A stretch of DNA of 64,000 bases from Scedosporium boydii. Its lineage: Eukaryota > Ascomycota > Sordariomycetes > Microascales > Microascaceae. Of the stretch, positions 1 to 12,690 are shown one piece after another (position 1 is the first letter of the stretch; every line of letters starts with the position of its first letter). Under the pieces are notes generated by a model, which was not told the origin of the DNA, did not search any database, and saw only the letters and a list, made by a program, of their open reading frames with translations. The translations under genes and the position numbers were made by a program. Location: contig NJFT01000118.1 in NCBI GenBank assembly GCA_002221725.1, positions 56,179 to 120,178 of the forward strand, read 5' to 3'.

Positions 1-2390
1 AATCAAGTCGCCCTTTTTGTTTTAACTTGACTTATCCCCCCGCCGAACGAGAACTTTTCTTTTGCCTCCAAAGGGAAAAAAATCATCATTGAAGTGCACG
101 GTTTTTATGACACCTTTTCCGGGTTGAAAAGAACGAAAAAATTATGGATTGCCTCGGGTTTATTGAGTCCATTTGTGAGGTCTGGGAAGGAAGAGCGATG
201 GGAATGGGTTCCTGAATCGTATTCCGGATTAGACTTTCGAGACTAGGTTTTAGGTTGCTCCGCGGTTCATAGCGGAACAGGCGTATGTGGTGATATAGGC
301 TGTAGTCGTGGACAAATCGTTTCAAACTCCGTTTTTCTATGCACTTCTAATGGTGATGTTGTTTCTGGTTGGGATTTTTCTTGTGCCCCGGCCTCGGTGT
401 CATATCATGGCATCTTAGGCCTGTGGGCACTGATTCTCGTCGAAGGTAGGAAAGACACAGTCTTGGTCAAGTCTACACGCCAAGCTTGAGCTATCGCAGG
501 CCTAGATTCACTATTCTGAGCACCTGTGGTTATGATGAACTCATTGATGTCTCATCGCTTGGTAAAATCGGGACTCTGCCTCTCTGCGTTTGCCCTTTCA
601 TTCCTCGGTGGAAGACTGTGTTAGTTTCAACCTTTGAGGACTACTTGAAGGATGTCTATTCTTAAACTTAAGGCTCTGATTGAGGTTGCTGCTGCATCGT
701 CCCGCTCACGAAATACCAATATTTACAAACCACCAATTGGAACTTGGGAACAAGGATCAATGACACATTTATAGCAACAAAAACACGCTCGTATTCATCA
801 ATGACGAGGTGATTTTGAAGAGTTCAAATCCCAACTACTTCGCAGACCTCTTGAGACACCATGGCCCTGCAAATGCGAGCTGTCACTACGTGACAGGAGG
901 TAAATCACATTCCCCAAACGTCGTCCCCCGGCACAAACCTCCGGAGGATTACTTGGCGGGTGTTGCTGTCTGTCCCCCCCCTCCAATTGCAGTATGCCGC
1001 GCGACCTGCAGGAGGGCTAAGGCTAAGGTGCCATCATCGCCGGAAGTGGGATGGAAGCACAGTCCGGGATCCAATAATGTCCGCCGTTTGCCCAGGCGTG
1101 AAGACGATGCTTCATCGAATACGAGTTTGATTGGTTTCAGCGACTCGTTTCGCAATACGACTCCTGCTCCTCTGTTCGTGAGGCTGTCTGAGAGTCCTTT
1201 TTTCCTTCGGGAATATCATTTATTGTCTTTCGTCTTTCGAGAGGTTAAGTGCTGACAGGGTTTTTGAAGGATCAACTTCGCGGTTGCTAATTGATCCTAC
1301 CATTTAAGAATGCTGTGCTCCGTTGATACCTGTACATCGTAATACAACGTCGAAGCAGACAAGATCGATCAATGCAGACTGGGGTTCCCGGTACATGCCG
1401 GGAATGTGGCACGCGATGACAGCAATTGCAATACCGACAACGGCAAGGGACTGGACCCCAAATGCTCGGTATCCGAGCTGAAGCAAGCAGCACTGGTCGA
1501 AGTAGCGAGAATGCCATTCCAACGTCTCAGGGCTGAACCTTGTTGGGTGTGAGCAGAACTGAGGAGTGTCCCAGTGTCCTAGTGTGGCATGAGTTCGAGT
1601 TGTTAGTGCGCTCCTGGCTGGTTAGGCTGGACAATAACGTTTATCGCCACCTTAATCTGCATAACCTGCACTAAAAAGACCCTTGGAACCGACAGAAACA
1701 GCCCGCACCGTTTTTAATCTAATAAATTGCCGTCGGTCGCGCCTACCTTTGAGGAGCGAGGGTACTTGTACCAAGACAAATGCTTCAAGACTCAACTCTC
1801 TTTCTCTTCCCCTCATGACCACTCTTTCTTCGTCTCTGCCTTGAATTTAGTTATACCCCTTTTCCGCTCTTGAGTGCGGATGCAATATCCATGGCTTCGT
1901 TCTGTGCCAAGCACCGAGCCCATCATTTTCATTGATCTGTTTATTACCCACCATTTCTACAGTTGGTGCTATGACAGGGGCATTGCCTCTCTTGACCGCT
2001 GCCCATTCTCCCCGCGGACCTCGAGGCAGGCTGTCTTCGTCTCAACCCTAAAAACGGATGTGCCTGGGGACGGGTAACTGAATGAATATCGATTCTCTTC
2101 CGCCAACAATCAAGTCCGTCGTTTGCTGGTTGGGCTTCCGTGGCACTCGGCGCGCCGTCACCGTGCCACCCCTGGGCTATGCCCGCTGATTCATATTATA
2201 TATAGATCTAGGCACCCAATAGGTTCTAACTCGCTACACTGCGCCGCTACGGGAGTTCGTTTGCTCGACAGGCGAACCCTCAAGACGAGGCGAAGCATTA
2301 ATACCTTCGCTTTGGCCCCAAGTCTCTACAACTAAATGTGTTTCCCGTCATAGCACTAGGCCCTTTTTCACTTTCGACAAGGAGGTTTTT
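1..2390. other. 5' flank without a supported gene
   Basis: No open frame here looks like a real protein; those present are short, overlap in several frames and have no recognisable domain. The last 600 bases are pyrimidine-rich (for example around 1790-1870), which is usual for fungal promoters and 5' UTRs, and a TATATATA-like stretch lies near 2193-2202. This part is most likely the promoter and leader of the HECT ligase gene that starts at 2391. Confidence 0.5.
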
Positions 2391-5300
2391 ATGCATTCAA
2401 AGTTAGAGAGCATAATTTTCCCAGGAATGACTCCTTGGCCAATCCGCAGAGACTCGCACACCACGGGCGATGTCCTAGCCACTATCCCCCAGGTCCATGC
2501 TGTCGACATCCCGTGCCAGTCTCACCCCCTGCGTCCCGTGAAGTTTGCAGACGAGAACCATGACTCGAGCTCGTCTGAATCCGACCTCCATCCGTCTAGG
2601 AGTCGGAAGGCCCCTCGCCGGCCTCGGCATTCCCGGTCGATCAGCAACCCATTTCCTTCCTTCTTCACTAGCGGTAAGAAGAAGAAGCCCGACAGTTACG
2701 AGGAAGAAGCGTCTGGTTCGGATGATGACGACAGTGGGACCTCGTCACAGAGGCGCTCAAAGGAGAGTTCGCGCAGGCCGTCCCAGCGTGGCCAACATGG
2801 TCGCTATGCCAGCAAGGACTTTACGTCGGGATTCTGTATGACATGCGGTTCGAGCACGCGATGGCCCAAGGAACTTCATACCTTCCGGTGCACTGTTTGC
2901 TTAACAATCAACGATCTCGTTTCGAGAGCTCACCCCGAGGCGAGAGACCGCTCTGTAGGCTGGCCTAGAGGACCGGCCGTGCCTAGTGGCCAGCAGTCGC
3001 CCACCATCCAGACGTCGCACACGCCCCCGGCTCAAGATCCGGCGGATCCACGTTCGGTAAAGACAATATCAACACATCATACCAAGTGGCTTGTTCGACA
3101 ATGTCTCCGATCTTTTCTCAAGTCGTCCTTAGATGTGAAGGAGAGCAAAGAGGGTCTAGGTTTGCATGCTGCCCCCAGCGACACTCCCAGGTCCCACGTC
3201 ACGATTCACCCCGACAAGGGAGTTACAAACCCGGCGGCAGTTGATATGAATCGGCCAGGTGTGGGATCTCTCTCGGCAGCATCACCAACCTACCCTCCCA
3301 CGAGTGTTTTCGACGAGTCCATGCTCTCGCCGACGAGCACAACCTTCGATCATGCTAACCTGCGCTCCTACTCCTCTTCATATCCTGAGAGACCGTCGGT
3401 GGACGCTGGAATTCGATCTGGCGGCGAAAGGAGGTCACCTCGTCACCCAAGCCCTTCTGGACTAGCTCGTCCGAGAATATTCAAGCGCTTAGAGGACTAC
3501 ATTGTCGCCTCCTTTAGCTCGTTTGAATGTGTAAATTCCTCATTCTCGACCAGGCGTCACGCCGTCCCCGCTAGGTCCGACAGCCGTCCTATTAACTCCC
3601 ACGTCCACCATCGCCGGCGCGAGTCAGCCCCCACGGAACCGACTATCAGCAATCTCGATCCGAAGATGCTCATGGTCGGTGACATTGCCGAGAACGGGGC
3701 GTGGTGGAGCGGCGGTCAGGACAACTACTTTGTCCGACGAGCAGCCTCACAGAGACAGGAGGTTTCATTACCTCGGGTGTCACACAGGTCGCCTCATGTG
3801 GACTGGGACGAGCTTCGCGACTGGTATTCTACAGTGATCAACGCAGCGGAGGGGTGGAGGAACGTCTACAATGACATAATATCCGAATACCAGTCACAAG
3901 AGTCGTTCACGGCGCCGTCGGGGGAGAGATTGAAAGATATTGAGTCTGAACTCCTGACGGCCCAGATGCATACTCAAAGAGTGCTCTTGAAAGCGACCGA
4001 CAATCTTCTCATGCGCCCTGGACGTCCGATTTCTGAACCTGAAACTTTACGGTTTCTTTTGATAACGCTTCACAACCCGCTCCTATATCCTAATCCTCCC
4101 TCGTTTCGCGGTTGTTTACAGTCGTCGACTTCGAAAAAGGCGCCGAATAATCGAAGTCCACCGCCCAGGAAAATGTCGGCCAGAGTCATTCCCATCCAGT
4201 ATGCTACGATTATCAAGCGAATCCTTGGACTATTATCGCAGTCCTCGGTGATGTGTCACAACCACATCATCTCTTGGTTCGCACGACTCCCGCGAAGCCA
4301 CTTCAAGCAGATCAAGGACCTTGTAGCTGGATTCTTGACTTATCGTCTCCTTCGTCCAAACAGAGCGAAACCCGAGTTGAGAGTTGACATTACCAATGGG
4401 CTAGTCCCTAGCCTAGGGGGCAGCGAATCTACTACTGCCCAGCTCCATGCCGCGCTAGGAGACAATTCTGTACTGCAAAATAAAGGTGCAGACCAGTGGG
4501 CGACATGTAGCGAAGACTGGCAGGTTAGAGCCGCAGCACGTGTGATGGCGTTCCTCTTTGCGGCGAATAATCTTCCTGTATCAAGGCGGGAATCACTCCT
4601 CTCAGGATCAAGTGCGGCTCTAGAGGGTCAACCGACGCCTCGAGATAGTATCCAGACCCACGGCCAAATCCTGCCTACAAGCGACTTTTATAACACCTTC
4701 GTCGACGGCACGGATCTCATTGCGGATTTTGAGACGTGGGAGTCCAAGCGTGGATTTTCCTTCTGCCAATACCCTTTTCTCCTCAGCATCGCAGCTAAAA
4801 CGCGGGTGCTAGAGCACGAAGCGAGGCGGCAAATGCTCACAAAAGCCCGAGACGCTTTCTTCGATAGCATCCTAAGCCGCAAGAATGTAAACCAGTTCTG
4901 GGTTTTAGACGTGCGGAGGGATTGTCTTGTTGAGGACAGTCTTAAGGGAGTGAGCGAGATTATTGGCAGCGGAAGTGAGGACATCAAGAAGAGCTTGCGC
5001 ATTGCTTTTGCTGGCGAGGAGGGTATTGACCACGGCGGTCTGCGGAAGGAATGGTTCCTGCTCCTGATCCGGGAGGTTTTCAACCTCAACAATGGTAACG
5101 TTTCCTTTTCAACTTTATAAAGTTGCACTAGTTTTCCCGGGCTAACAATAGGCCTAGGCATGTTTGTTTATGACGAGGATTCGGGATACTGCTATTTCAA
5201 CCCCAATTCCTTCGAGACTTCCGATCAGTTCTTCCTCGTCGGCGTTGTCATGGGGCTCGCCATCTATAATTCAACAATCCTAGATATGCCCCTTCCTCCC

Positions 5301-6080
5301 TTTACCTTTAGAAAACTGCTAGCGACCGGACCGGCTCCCGCGCCTGGTTCGGCAGCACACCCCCGACCGCTGCTGAGTTACACCCTCGATGACCTTGCCG
5401 AGTTGCGACCTCGACTAGCCAACGGCCTACGACAGCTCCTCGACTATACCGGTGACGTAGAAGAAACGTTTGGTCTTGATTTCGCCATCGACACGGATAG
5501 ATATGGAACGACAGTTCAAGTTCCCCTCGTTCCTGGCGGAGCAGACAGGCCCGTCACAAACGAAAATCGGCGCGAGTACGTCGACTTGTACGTCAGATAC
5601 GTCTTGGATGTCTCCGTTTCTCGGCAGTTCGAACCGTTCAAACGCGGCTTTTTCATGGTCTGCAGCGGAAACGCGCTCAGTTTGTTCCGGCCCGAAGAGA
5701 TTGAACTCTTGGTCCGAGGATCCGACGACGCCCTCGACATCGATGCCCTAAGAGGAGTGGCAGAGTATGAGAACTGGGACACTGAGAAGCCCGACGAAAC
5801 AGAGCCGGCGGTTCAGTGGTTCTGGGAGACGTTCGCCAAGGCCCCTCCTGAAGACCAGCGGAAGCTCCTCTCCTTTATCACTGGGAGCGACAGGATCCCC
5901 GCTATGGGTACTGCGTCGCTCAAGATCAAGATCAGCTGTCTGGGAGACGATTGTGATCGGTTCCCCATTGCGCGGACATGCTTCAATATGATTGTATTGT
6001 ACCGGTACGCTTCGCGGGAGAAGCTTGAGAGGTTGGTGTGGACGGCTGTTCGGGAGAGCGAGGGCTTCGGGTTGCGATGA
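2391..6080 (+). CDS. HUL4: HECT-type E3 ubiquitin-protein ligase, HUL4-like
   Basis: Two exons, 2391-5094 and 5158-6080, give about 1208 residues. The intron has donor GTAACG, a GCTAAC branch site at 5141 and a CTAG acceptor ending at 5157. An acceptor six bases earlier is also in frame but sits too close to the branch site, and only the later one restores the usual HECT spacing before GMFVYDED. The N-terminal third is low-complexity and Ser/Arg-rich, with a C-x2-C...C-x2-C finger near residues 149-171, as in fungal Hul4 proteins. The C-terminal HECT domain is clear: IDHGGLRKEW, then YFNPNSFET, and the catalytic cysteine in ARTCFNMI at about residue 1176, which accepts ubiquitin as a thioester before transfer to substrate. 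Family knowledge: yeast Hul4 acts in nuclear protein and RNA quality control. The start codon is the first ATG of the frame and could be wrong. Confidence 0.93.
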
Positions 6081-6426
6081 TGGAGATGGTTTATGATGAT
6101 GTGTATCGATATGATGAACTTGATATGCGTATACGCTCGCTGTGCTCTTTGAGCGTAGCATGATGTCTGTCTGCCCGGCTTAAACGGTCGTTAATAGAGT
6201 AACTCGTCTATCTTTGTCTCTTGTAGCTCTTACAGCAGTAGAAATAGTGTCAAACTCTCGCTGTTCCACGGCCATTGATGTGTAATGCAAACTGTCTGAA
6301 AGTTGTCCACGGGGTTTTGGGGAAGTATGAGTTATCATACGGGTGTCCAAGTCTGATCCTTGGCTGCTCTGACCAGAAGGCAAGAACAAGATGGTTGGTC
6401 GATCCCCAACACGGGAAGACAGTTAC

Positions 6427-6468
<42 letters not shown>

Positions 6469-7344
6469 GGAGAAAGAAAAGAAAAGTGTAGAAATCAGCA
6501 ACCGGTTTCGAACCAACAACACCTCGAAGCTTCACCCATCACCTCACCTCCCCCAGGCATCACAACCTGAACAGAGCCCCAAAGAAAGACTCGATATACT
6601 CTCTCGCGGCAAGGGAAGAGGAAAAAACGGGAATCTCTAATATAATAAGAGATGACCCAGCAAAAATGAATTCCCACTTCTCCCTCCCCAATTCCCAATT
6701 TCCCAGATTTCCTCCGCGTCTCATGGTTTGACCAGACCGGGTTCCACGCCGGTGCCTTGCGGAAGTAGTTTATGAGCAGTGCGTCACCGCTCGACCACTT
6801 GAGCTTCCATGAGACGGTGAGGATCCAGAGCCAAAATTTCATATATAACACATACACACAAAACCGCCGCTCTCAAGACTCGGAAGGAGCGTTCCAAACG
6901 AGTTTCCGTAGCTTGGAATTTACACTTGATTTTCTTGGATTTACCACTTTGACCTCGGCTTCGTTTAGCTATTTCCCCATGTTGATCTCGTAGTATGTCG
7001 ATTACATCCTCATATAAGTGTTGTGTTTTCGTCTACAACACCCTCATCCGCCTTTGAAGGTGTCTTCGGTAGTATGCAGAAGTGGCGGCGTCCGCATAGC
7101 CTGAGATGATACACAACATTAAACTTCACAGCCTGCCTCACTTCACTGACATGGCCTCGTGAGGCTTGCGTACCGCTGAGGTTGTCAGCCATCCCAAATA
7201 TAGCCAAAAAGGATTTAGATACTGGCATTATACTGGTAATCCCGTTCTCGTCTATTTTCTACAATATATGATACAGATATGGCAGGGGAGAAGAGTCTCA
7301 TATCAATCCACCACAAAGAACCAGAAAGAGGGGGCGTTCCCACC
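6081..7344. other. Intergenic region between HUL4 and the mL61 gene
   Basis: This is the 3' flank of two convergent genes. It holds an (AG)n microsatellite near 6433-6467 and a 100-base segment bounded by a 10-bp perfect inverted repeat (6717-6726 and 6807-6816); the latter is treated as a finding. I see no coding frame with protein-like content. Confidence 0.5.
6433..6467. repeat. (AG)n microsatellite, about 17 units
   Basis: An uninterrupted AG dinucleotide run follows an A tract, in the 3' flank of the HECT ligase gene. It is a simple repeat, likely length-polymorphic between strains. Confidence 0.95.
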
Positions 7345-8148
7345 TCACGCCAAAGCACCAGCCTTCGCCCTCCGCAACATCGCCTTCGCCTTCCTCTCCT
7401 CATCCAAAATCTTCTTCATCCTCGCGCGATCCTTGGCAGCAAGCTCGTCCAACTTCTCAAACTCCCTCAGCGCCTCCTCGTCCTCGGCCGTCGGCATGAC
7501 GGGCTCGGCCTTGGTCTCGTGCATGAAGGCCGCGAGGATGTCGTCGCTGTGCTTGTGCTTCATGTCGATCTGCACGACGCGCTCGTCCCAGGCGGGCGGC
7601 TGGGCAGTGGATTCGCCGATGCCGGAGGAGCCCGGTTGGATGCGGGCCGCGGGGGCGTCGGCGGGTTTGGGGGCGTCGGTCTTGAAGTAGAGGGTCATTT
7701 TGGCGGGGCTGGTGGCTGAGGGGGTGCGGTTTACGATCATGGGGATGGAGGGGTTGTGGAATTTGAGGCGGCGTACGCACTCTTTCCAGAATTTCCTACG
7801 GAGGAAGAGACGGTGAGTCTTGGGAGCGTGGAGAGGGTGCATGGGGGTTGACGAACCTTGGTCCCACATGGCCGGCGCCGGCTGACGTTGCGAACTCGAG
7901 ATGTATCCTGGTGATGGTATTAGGCAGTATCGCGGCTCCGGGGCCGAGCCGGAGGCTTAGGAGCTTGAATTGGAGTCAGTACAGAGGTAGGGATCGCGGG
8001 TATGGGTTTCGAGAGCGAGGAAGAGGTATACTTTCTAGGAGAGAGAAGAAGTCATTCGTTAGCTCAATTGCGACATTGCTCGGAAAGAAGAAAATTAGAG
8101 AGCACATACTCTATGCAGCCTGTTCCATCTTGATCCTACGCCGGTCAT
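7345..8148 (-). CDS. MRP49: Mitochondrial large-subunit ribosomal protein mL61 (Mrp49; L51/S25/CI-B8 family)
   Basis: Three exons on the minus strand, 8148-8110, 7963-7857 and 7795-7345, encode about 198 residues. Intron 1 (157 nt) has donor GTATGT and a TACTGAC branch site just before TTCAAG. Intron 2 (61 nt) splits the Arg codon ahead of KFWKECVRRLKFHNP. The core LRLGPGAAILP...IHLEF...GHVGPRKFW...LKFHNPSIPMIVNR is the thioredoxin-like L51/S25/CI-B8 fold of mitochondrial ribosomal proteins. The length and the Lys/Arg-rich C-terminal helix (after about residue 130) fit filamentous-fungal mL61 better than the ~90-residue complex I subunit of the same fold. It should act in the mitochondrial matrix as part of the 54S subunit. 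It is divergent from GEP3, 363 bp away, another mitochondrial translation gene. The short first exon is the least certain part. Confidence 0.82.
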
Positions 8149-8511
8149 TCTGACGATTGGAGCATCCGCTTGCTCCTGGGGGACTGGTGGGTTGGGTTGA
8201 GGTTGTCGTGTGTCGAGATTTCTTGTTCGCCTGATTGAACGATTTAGAAAATTCTAAGCTCGAGCCGCGTCTATCAAAGGAGAATCAAAGATGCGCCTAA
8301 GCGTCCAATGAGCGCGCAGATTTGTAGGTACGCTGGAGCTGCGTGGCACGTGCCACTACATTTTTGGCAGCTGGCGCGCAGAAGACGCCAAAAAAAAAGT
8401 TTGGATTGAGACAGCGAAACATCCTCGAGAATATTGTGTTCTCGGCGAATTCAACTCAACTTCTCTATTTTTTCCAGCCTCGTATTATGAGGTAGTCACG
8501 TTGGCGAAACA
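8149..8511. promoter_or_regulatory. Shared divergent promoter mL61/GEP3 with a CACGTG palindrome
   Basis: These 363 bp separate two oppositely transcribed genes of mitochondrial translation. Positions 8343-8356 read GTGGCACGTGCCAC, a perfect 14-bp palindrome centred on the E-box CACGTG, the binding core of Cbf1/bHLH regulators. GCGCGCAGA occurs on both sides of it, near 8314 and 8373. The palindrome is seen directly; its use by a bHLH factor for both genes is inference. Confidence 0.6.
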
Positions 8512-10758
8512 ATGCATCGCGCATTGTCATATGGCCGTTTACGACCGGCCGCTACCCTGAGCCGGTCACCTCTTACACGCTCCCTCGCTCTCACTACACT
8601 TCGACCCATCCCGTGCCGAATACATCATGCGACATCGAAGCCGCTGGTTCTGCCGACTTGCTCAGTCTCCTTTAGGTTCCTGCACACGCAAAGCGCAAAT
8701 ACCCCGACAGATGCGGATTTACCCCTCGACAAGCCGGTTGACAAGCCGCTTTTGAGGCGCCTACCGTTGCAGTGTACGGGATGTGGCGCCTTTACACAGA
8801 CGACGGACCCGACGCACGCCGGCTACTTCAATCTCAAGCGCAGAGCAGTGGGGGAGTATTTGGGACTAATAGAGCCCAAGGCGAAGAAGAAGCCGAAGGT
8901 GGAGGTGGAGGCTGAAGAAGACAAGGTCGTGGAGGAGGCGCTGGCGAAGCTGGACCCTGCCGAGCTAGAGAAGCTTGGTCTTTCGAGAGATGACCTCATT
9001 CCCGAAAAGGGCACTTCCGAGCGCAAACAAGAAGGTATGGTCCTGTGAGAGAGTAACACTCACACACATATGAAAGATACATCTAGAATCGGCTCGCTAA
9101 TAGCACAACCAGTCCCTGCCGAAGCACAGCCACCAGTCTGCGAGCGATGTCAAGACTTGACACACTACAACAAGGGCACCCCCATATTCCACCCGAGCGT
9201 ACACTCGATCGGCGAGATCATCGAAGAATCACCCCATAAATACAATCACATATACCACCTCATAGACGCCGCCGACTTTCCCATGTCTCTCGTCCCCCGA
9301 CTACACAACCTCGTCGGCGATGTGAATCTCCGTTCGCTTAATCGCCGATCGAGGAAGGGCAAGTTCTACGGCGGGCGGAGGATCGACATGAGTTTCATAA
9401 TAACGCGGAGCGATCTGCTGGCACCCGAGGAGAAGCAAGTAGATGCGCTGATGCCCTCTCTGCGGAATGTCTTGAGGGATGCGCTCGGTCGTGTGGGCCG
9501 TCGCGTAAGACTTGGCAACGTCCATTGCGTTAGCGCGAACAGGGGATGGTGGACGAAAACATTGAAGAAGCGGATTTATGAGCGAGGAGGCGCCGGCTGG
9601 ATGGTGGGTAAGGCGAACGTCGGGAAGAGTAGCCTGTTTAGCGTCGTCTTCCCGAAGGGACACATGCAGGTTCCTCAGCAACGCGGCGGTAAAGATTTGG
9701 CGTCACTTCTCGCCGAGATGCCTTTCCCTGAAACTGCTGCTGCTGAGCAGGGTCCATCGAAATCTGTCATTGAACAGCCCAGCGAGCTCGATATTGGCGA
9801 ATGGCTACCCCCTGCACGGCCGGAAACCAACTTCCCTGCTATGCCAACTGTTTCTGCCCTACCCGGAACCACTGCTTCACCCATCCGGATTCCTTTCGGG
9901 AATGGAAAGGGTGAGTTGATAGACCTGCCGGGTCTCGATCGCGGCGGCCTCGAAGAGTACGTCAAGCCGGAGCATCACTCTTCTCTCATCATGAAGAGAC
10001 GCGTGAAGCCTGTCCAGGAATCCATCAAACCCGGCCAGTCTCTGCTCCTGGGGGGGTTTATCAGAATCACGCCGAGGACTCCCGACCTCGTCATTTTGGC
10101 AGCCTCCTTTACCCCCCTCGAGACACACGTCACCTCAACGGAGAAAGCCATCAGCATTCAGAAGCAGGAAGGGCTTCTTTCGGTGGAGAATATCGCGGTG
10201 CCCGGGATCGGGGAGAGGATCGATCGCGCCGCCTCCCTTGAATTATCGTACGACGTTACGAAGCAGCGAGCGGGTCCGCTAACGCGGAAGAACGCTCTTA
10301 ATCTCAAGCCTCAGTCCCTTGCTTTTAGGATCCTCGCGGTAGATGTCCTCATTGAGGGTGTGGGGTGGGTGGAAATCTCAGCTCAAGTCCGCACGAAGGA
10401 CTACCCCCACGAGGGCCGCGAACAGGAAGAACACGTGGAGGGGGAGGAGGAGATGAAGAATGAGGAGGATGATCCCTGGGATGCACTAGAGCGGGCCGTG
10501 AACCCTACAAAGGTAGCGGAGACGAAGAAGCCATCACCACCAACACCACCGACAAAGCCTGAAGAGCCGCTCTGGCCCGTGATTGACGTGTTTACGCCGG
10601 AAGGCCGCTTCATAGGATCGCGGCAGCCGTTGAACCTGTACTTGCTGAACAAGGCGCGGACGGAGCCGGCGAAACGGCTGCGGCGGAGTATGAAGGGTGC
10701 GAAGAAGCGGGAGAAGATGGCGAAACGGGCGGCGCGGGCGGCGGAGAGAGCTGGCTGA
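8512..10758 (+). CDS. GEP3: Gep3-like mitochondrial circularly permuted GTPase
   Basis: Exons 8512-9034 and 9113-10758 give about 722 residues. The 78-nt intron has donor GTATGG, branch GCTAAT and acceptor CCAG. The Arg/Ser-rich start resembles a mitochondrial presequence. A split zinc finger follows (CTGCGAF near residue 87, CERCQDLTHY near 183). The G motifs come in permuted order: a G4-like ITRSD near 268, P-loop GKANVGKSS near 338, a G2-like PGTT, then G3 DLPG near 444. G4-before-G1 order is the mark of the YqeH/Noa1/Gep3 family, which assists mitochondrial ribosome assembly. G4 reads TRSD rather than TKxD or NKxD. The C-terminus is very basic (RRSMKGAKKREKMAKRA), which suits rRNA binding. 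The divergent neighbour encodes a mitoribosomal protein. Confidence 0.88.
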
Positions 10759-12690
10759 AGGAACAACTCCTTTGATCTGGCTCGGTTGTGTATGATATTA
10801 GAAGGGGAGTTTGATCACATTCGATATGATGGGAATGTCTTTACTTGCATGGTCTTGGAGGGTCGGCATCTGCTGCGGGTTGCATGCTACGCTTCCTGGA
10901 ATCATATGTATCACATACTGTACTATCTAAAAGCTAAAAGACACGCTATAACTCTATAGAAGAAATACCCACGTTTCCTTGCTATCGCAGTATACCTCTA
11001 CGTTTGTCATTTCGGTCAACGCATGTCATGTCTTCAGGTCCTAGACACTGGTCTCTGAACGGTTGGCATGAGGCCTATTGGATGCAAACTGAAATTCGGT
11101 TTATTTCGTACAAGATAATATCCCCAATATCTCCGGGCCGTGGCCTTTGATGGTGAACCGCTTCTTCCGGCGGCAAGATGTCCTTCTCTTTACCGGATCT
11201 GTCGCGAGGGCAAATTGAGTAAGTAGGGCACCCGTCAAGCTCATTCGAGTTATATTAGAACGAGGAAACATCATTTTTGGGAAACACCAGTAATTCTTGG
11301 CAAGATATAGCAGGCATCAGCCAGCCGAGGGATGGTGTTCGAGAGGTGAAGGATGAAGAGAACCAATTAGAATCCTGTAAACCTGGTCTTTTCCATCTTA
11401 GTTCTCCGGAACATACTGATCAAGATGCTCTGATCGGGTCCACCTACTCATTGTGCTGGCTGTTCCAAGAACATATCGGAATAATAGTAGACCACGCCTA
11501 GGTCAAGCTCACGAGGCAGCTGGATCGAAAGCGAAGTCCACACCATGCCGAATAGCCTCCGTAACAGCTTTAGTACTTCGTGCGACACCCCCCGCACAAA
11601 CTCATTACCATTTGCTTCAAGCCGGGCTATTGTCCACAGTGGCCGTTTGCTTTCAGCTACTCTGTCTTGGTAGGTAAGATAGGTTACTCTGTCTCAAACT
11701 ACCTACAGACCTGGCCTCCTCTTCTTTTCATGTTTATTACTAGTTAGGAAGCCGGGGCATTTAACGGCCCAAGACATGGCGGAGACTTGGATGCAAACCC
11801 AGCCAAAGTCTGACACGGCCTCTATGTCCTCTGTGCCCTGGGAGGCTATCTGAGTCTCGAATATGAGGCCAGAATGAAGAATCCTGGCCGAGCTGGTATC
11901 TGCGGGCGACGCGATGCCATTACCGTCGCAGAGAAGGTACATCTTCGAAGTGGGATCGGGAGAGACTCGCCAATACATCTAACGAGACCGGAACAGGACG
12001 GCAGTATTCCAGCCCTGACGAATCTCGACACTTCATAGCAAGGAACCCCTCGACCCCTCGCTTCACCACGGGCGAAATTCCCATCCGTTGAGAATCATAT
12101 TACAGCCTCCATTGGAACAACCTAGTTGCTTTCAAGAAGGATGATGGGCGGAGCTACCCAGTCTGTCTTCTTCACCGCGCTCTGCCCGAGGCATGGGCCG
12201 GATCTTTCTTGTGATCTCGGGACAAGAAGGGACCAGGTTCGCCTTTCGACCGCGACAGAATGTACCTGCTAATTGGGCGGTCATCCACCTTCTCGTATCT
12301 TCTGCCTCGGACGGCTATTGTTTCCTTTTTTTTGTTTTTTTTTGGAGGGGCAACTATTCTGCCGCGTGGGGTCAATTAGGAGGCCTTGATGGGTGAACCG
12401 CGTCCTGACCGCCTGCCTAATTCAGTCTAACATCAAATGACGTACTCTCTTAAGAGCTCTCGACGCGTCAGTTCGACGGTCCTGTATGGATCCAAGAGAC
12501 CGGGGAAAAAAACACTTGACCTGCTGGTGTCGCGTCTTTCGTGATATTGAAGAAATATCGGGAGTGGAGTGGATTGATACTAAAGGAATTGAACGGTTAA
12601 GTATTCTACTCGTTGAGACTCACAATCGACGATGCGCTCTTAGTGCCAAAAAGTAGCTTGAGAGCTGAGCTTTCGTGGTGCTAGACGAAG

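Noticed and set aside
800..850. Possible tRNA B-box (AGTTCAAATCC)
   Set aside because: No A-box at the right distance, no cloverleaf stems and no T-tract terminator follow.
809..1255. 148-codon frame on the plus strand
   Set aside because: No domain, a competing open frame on the opposite strand over the same bases, and composition like random translation.
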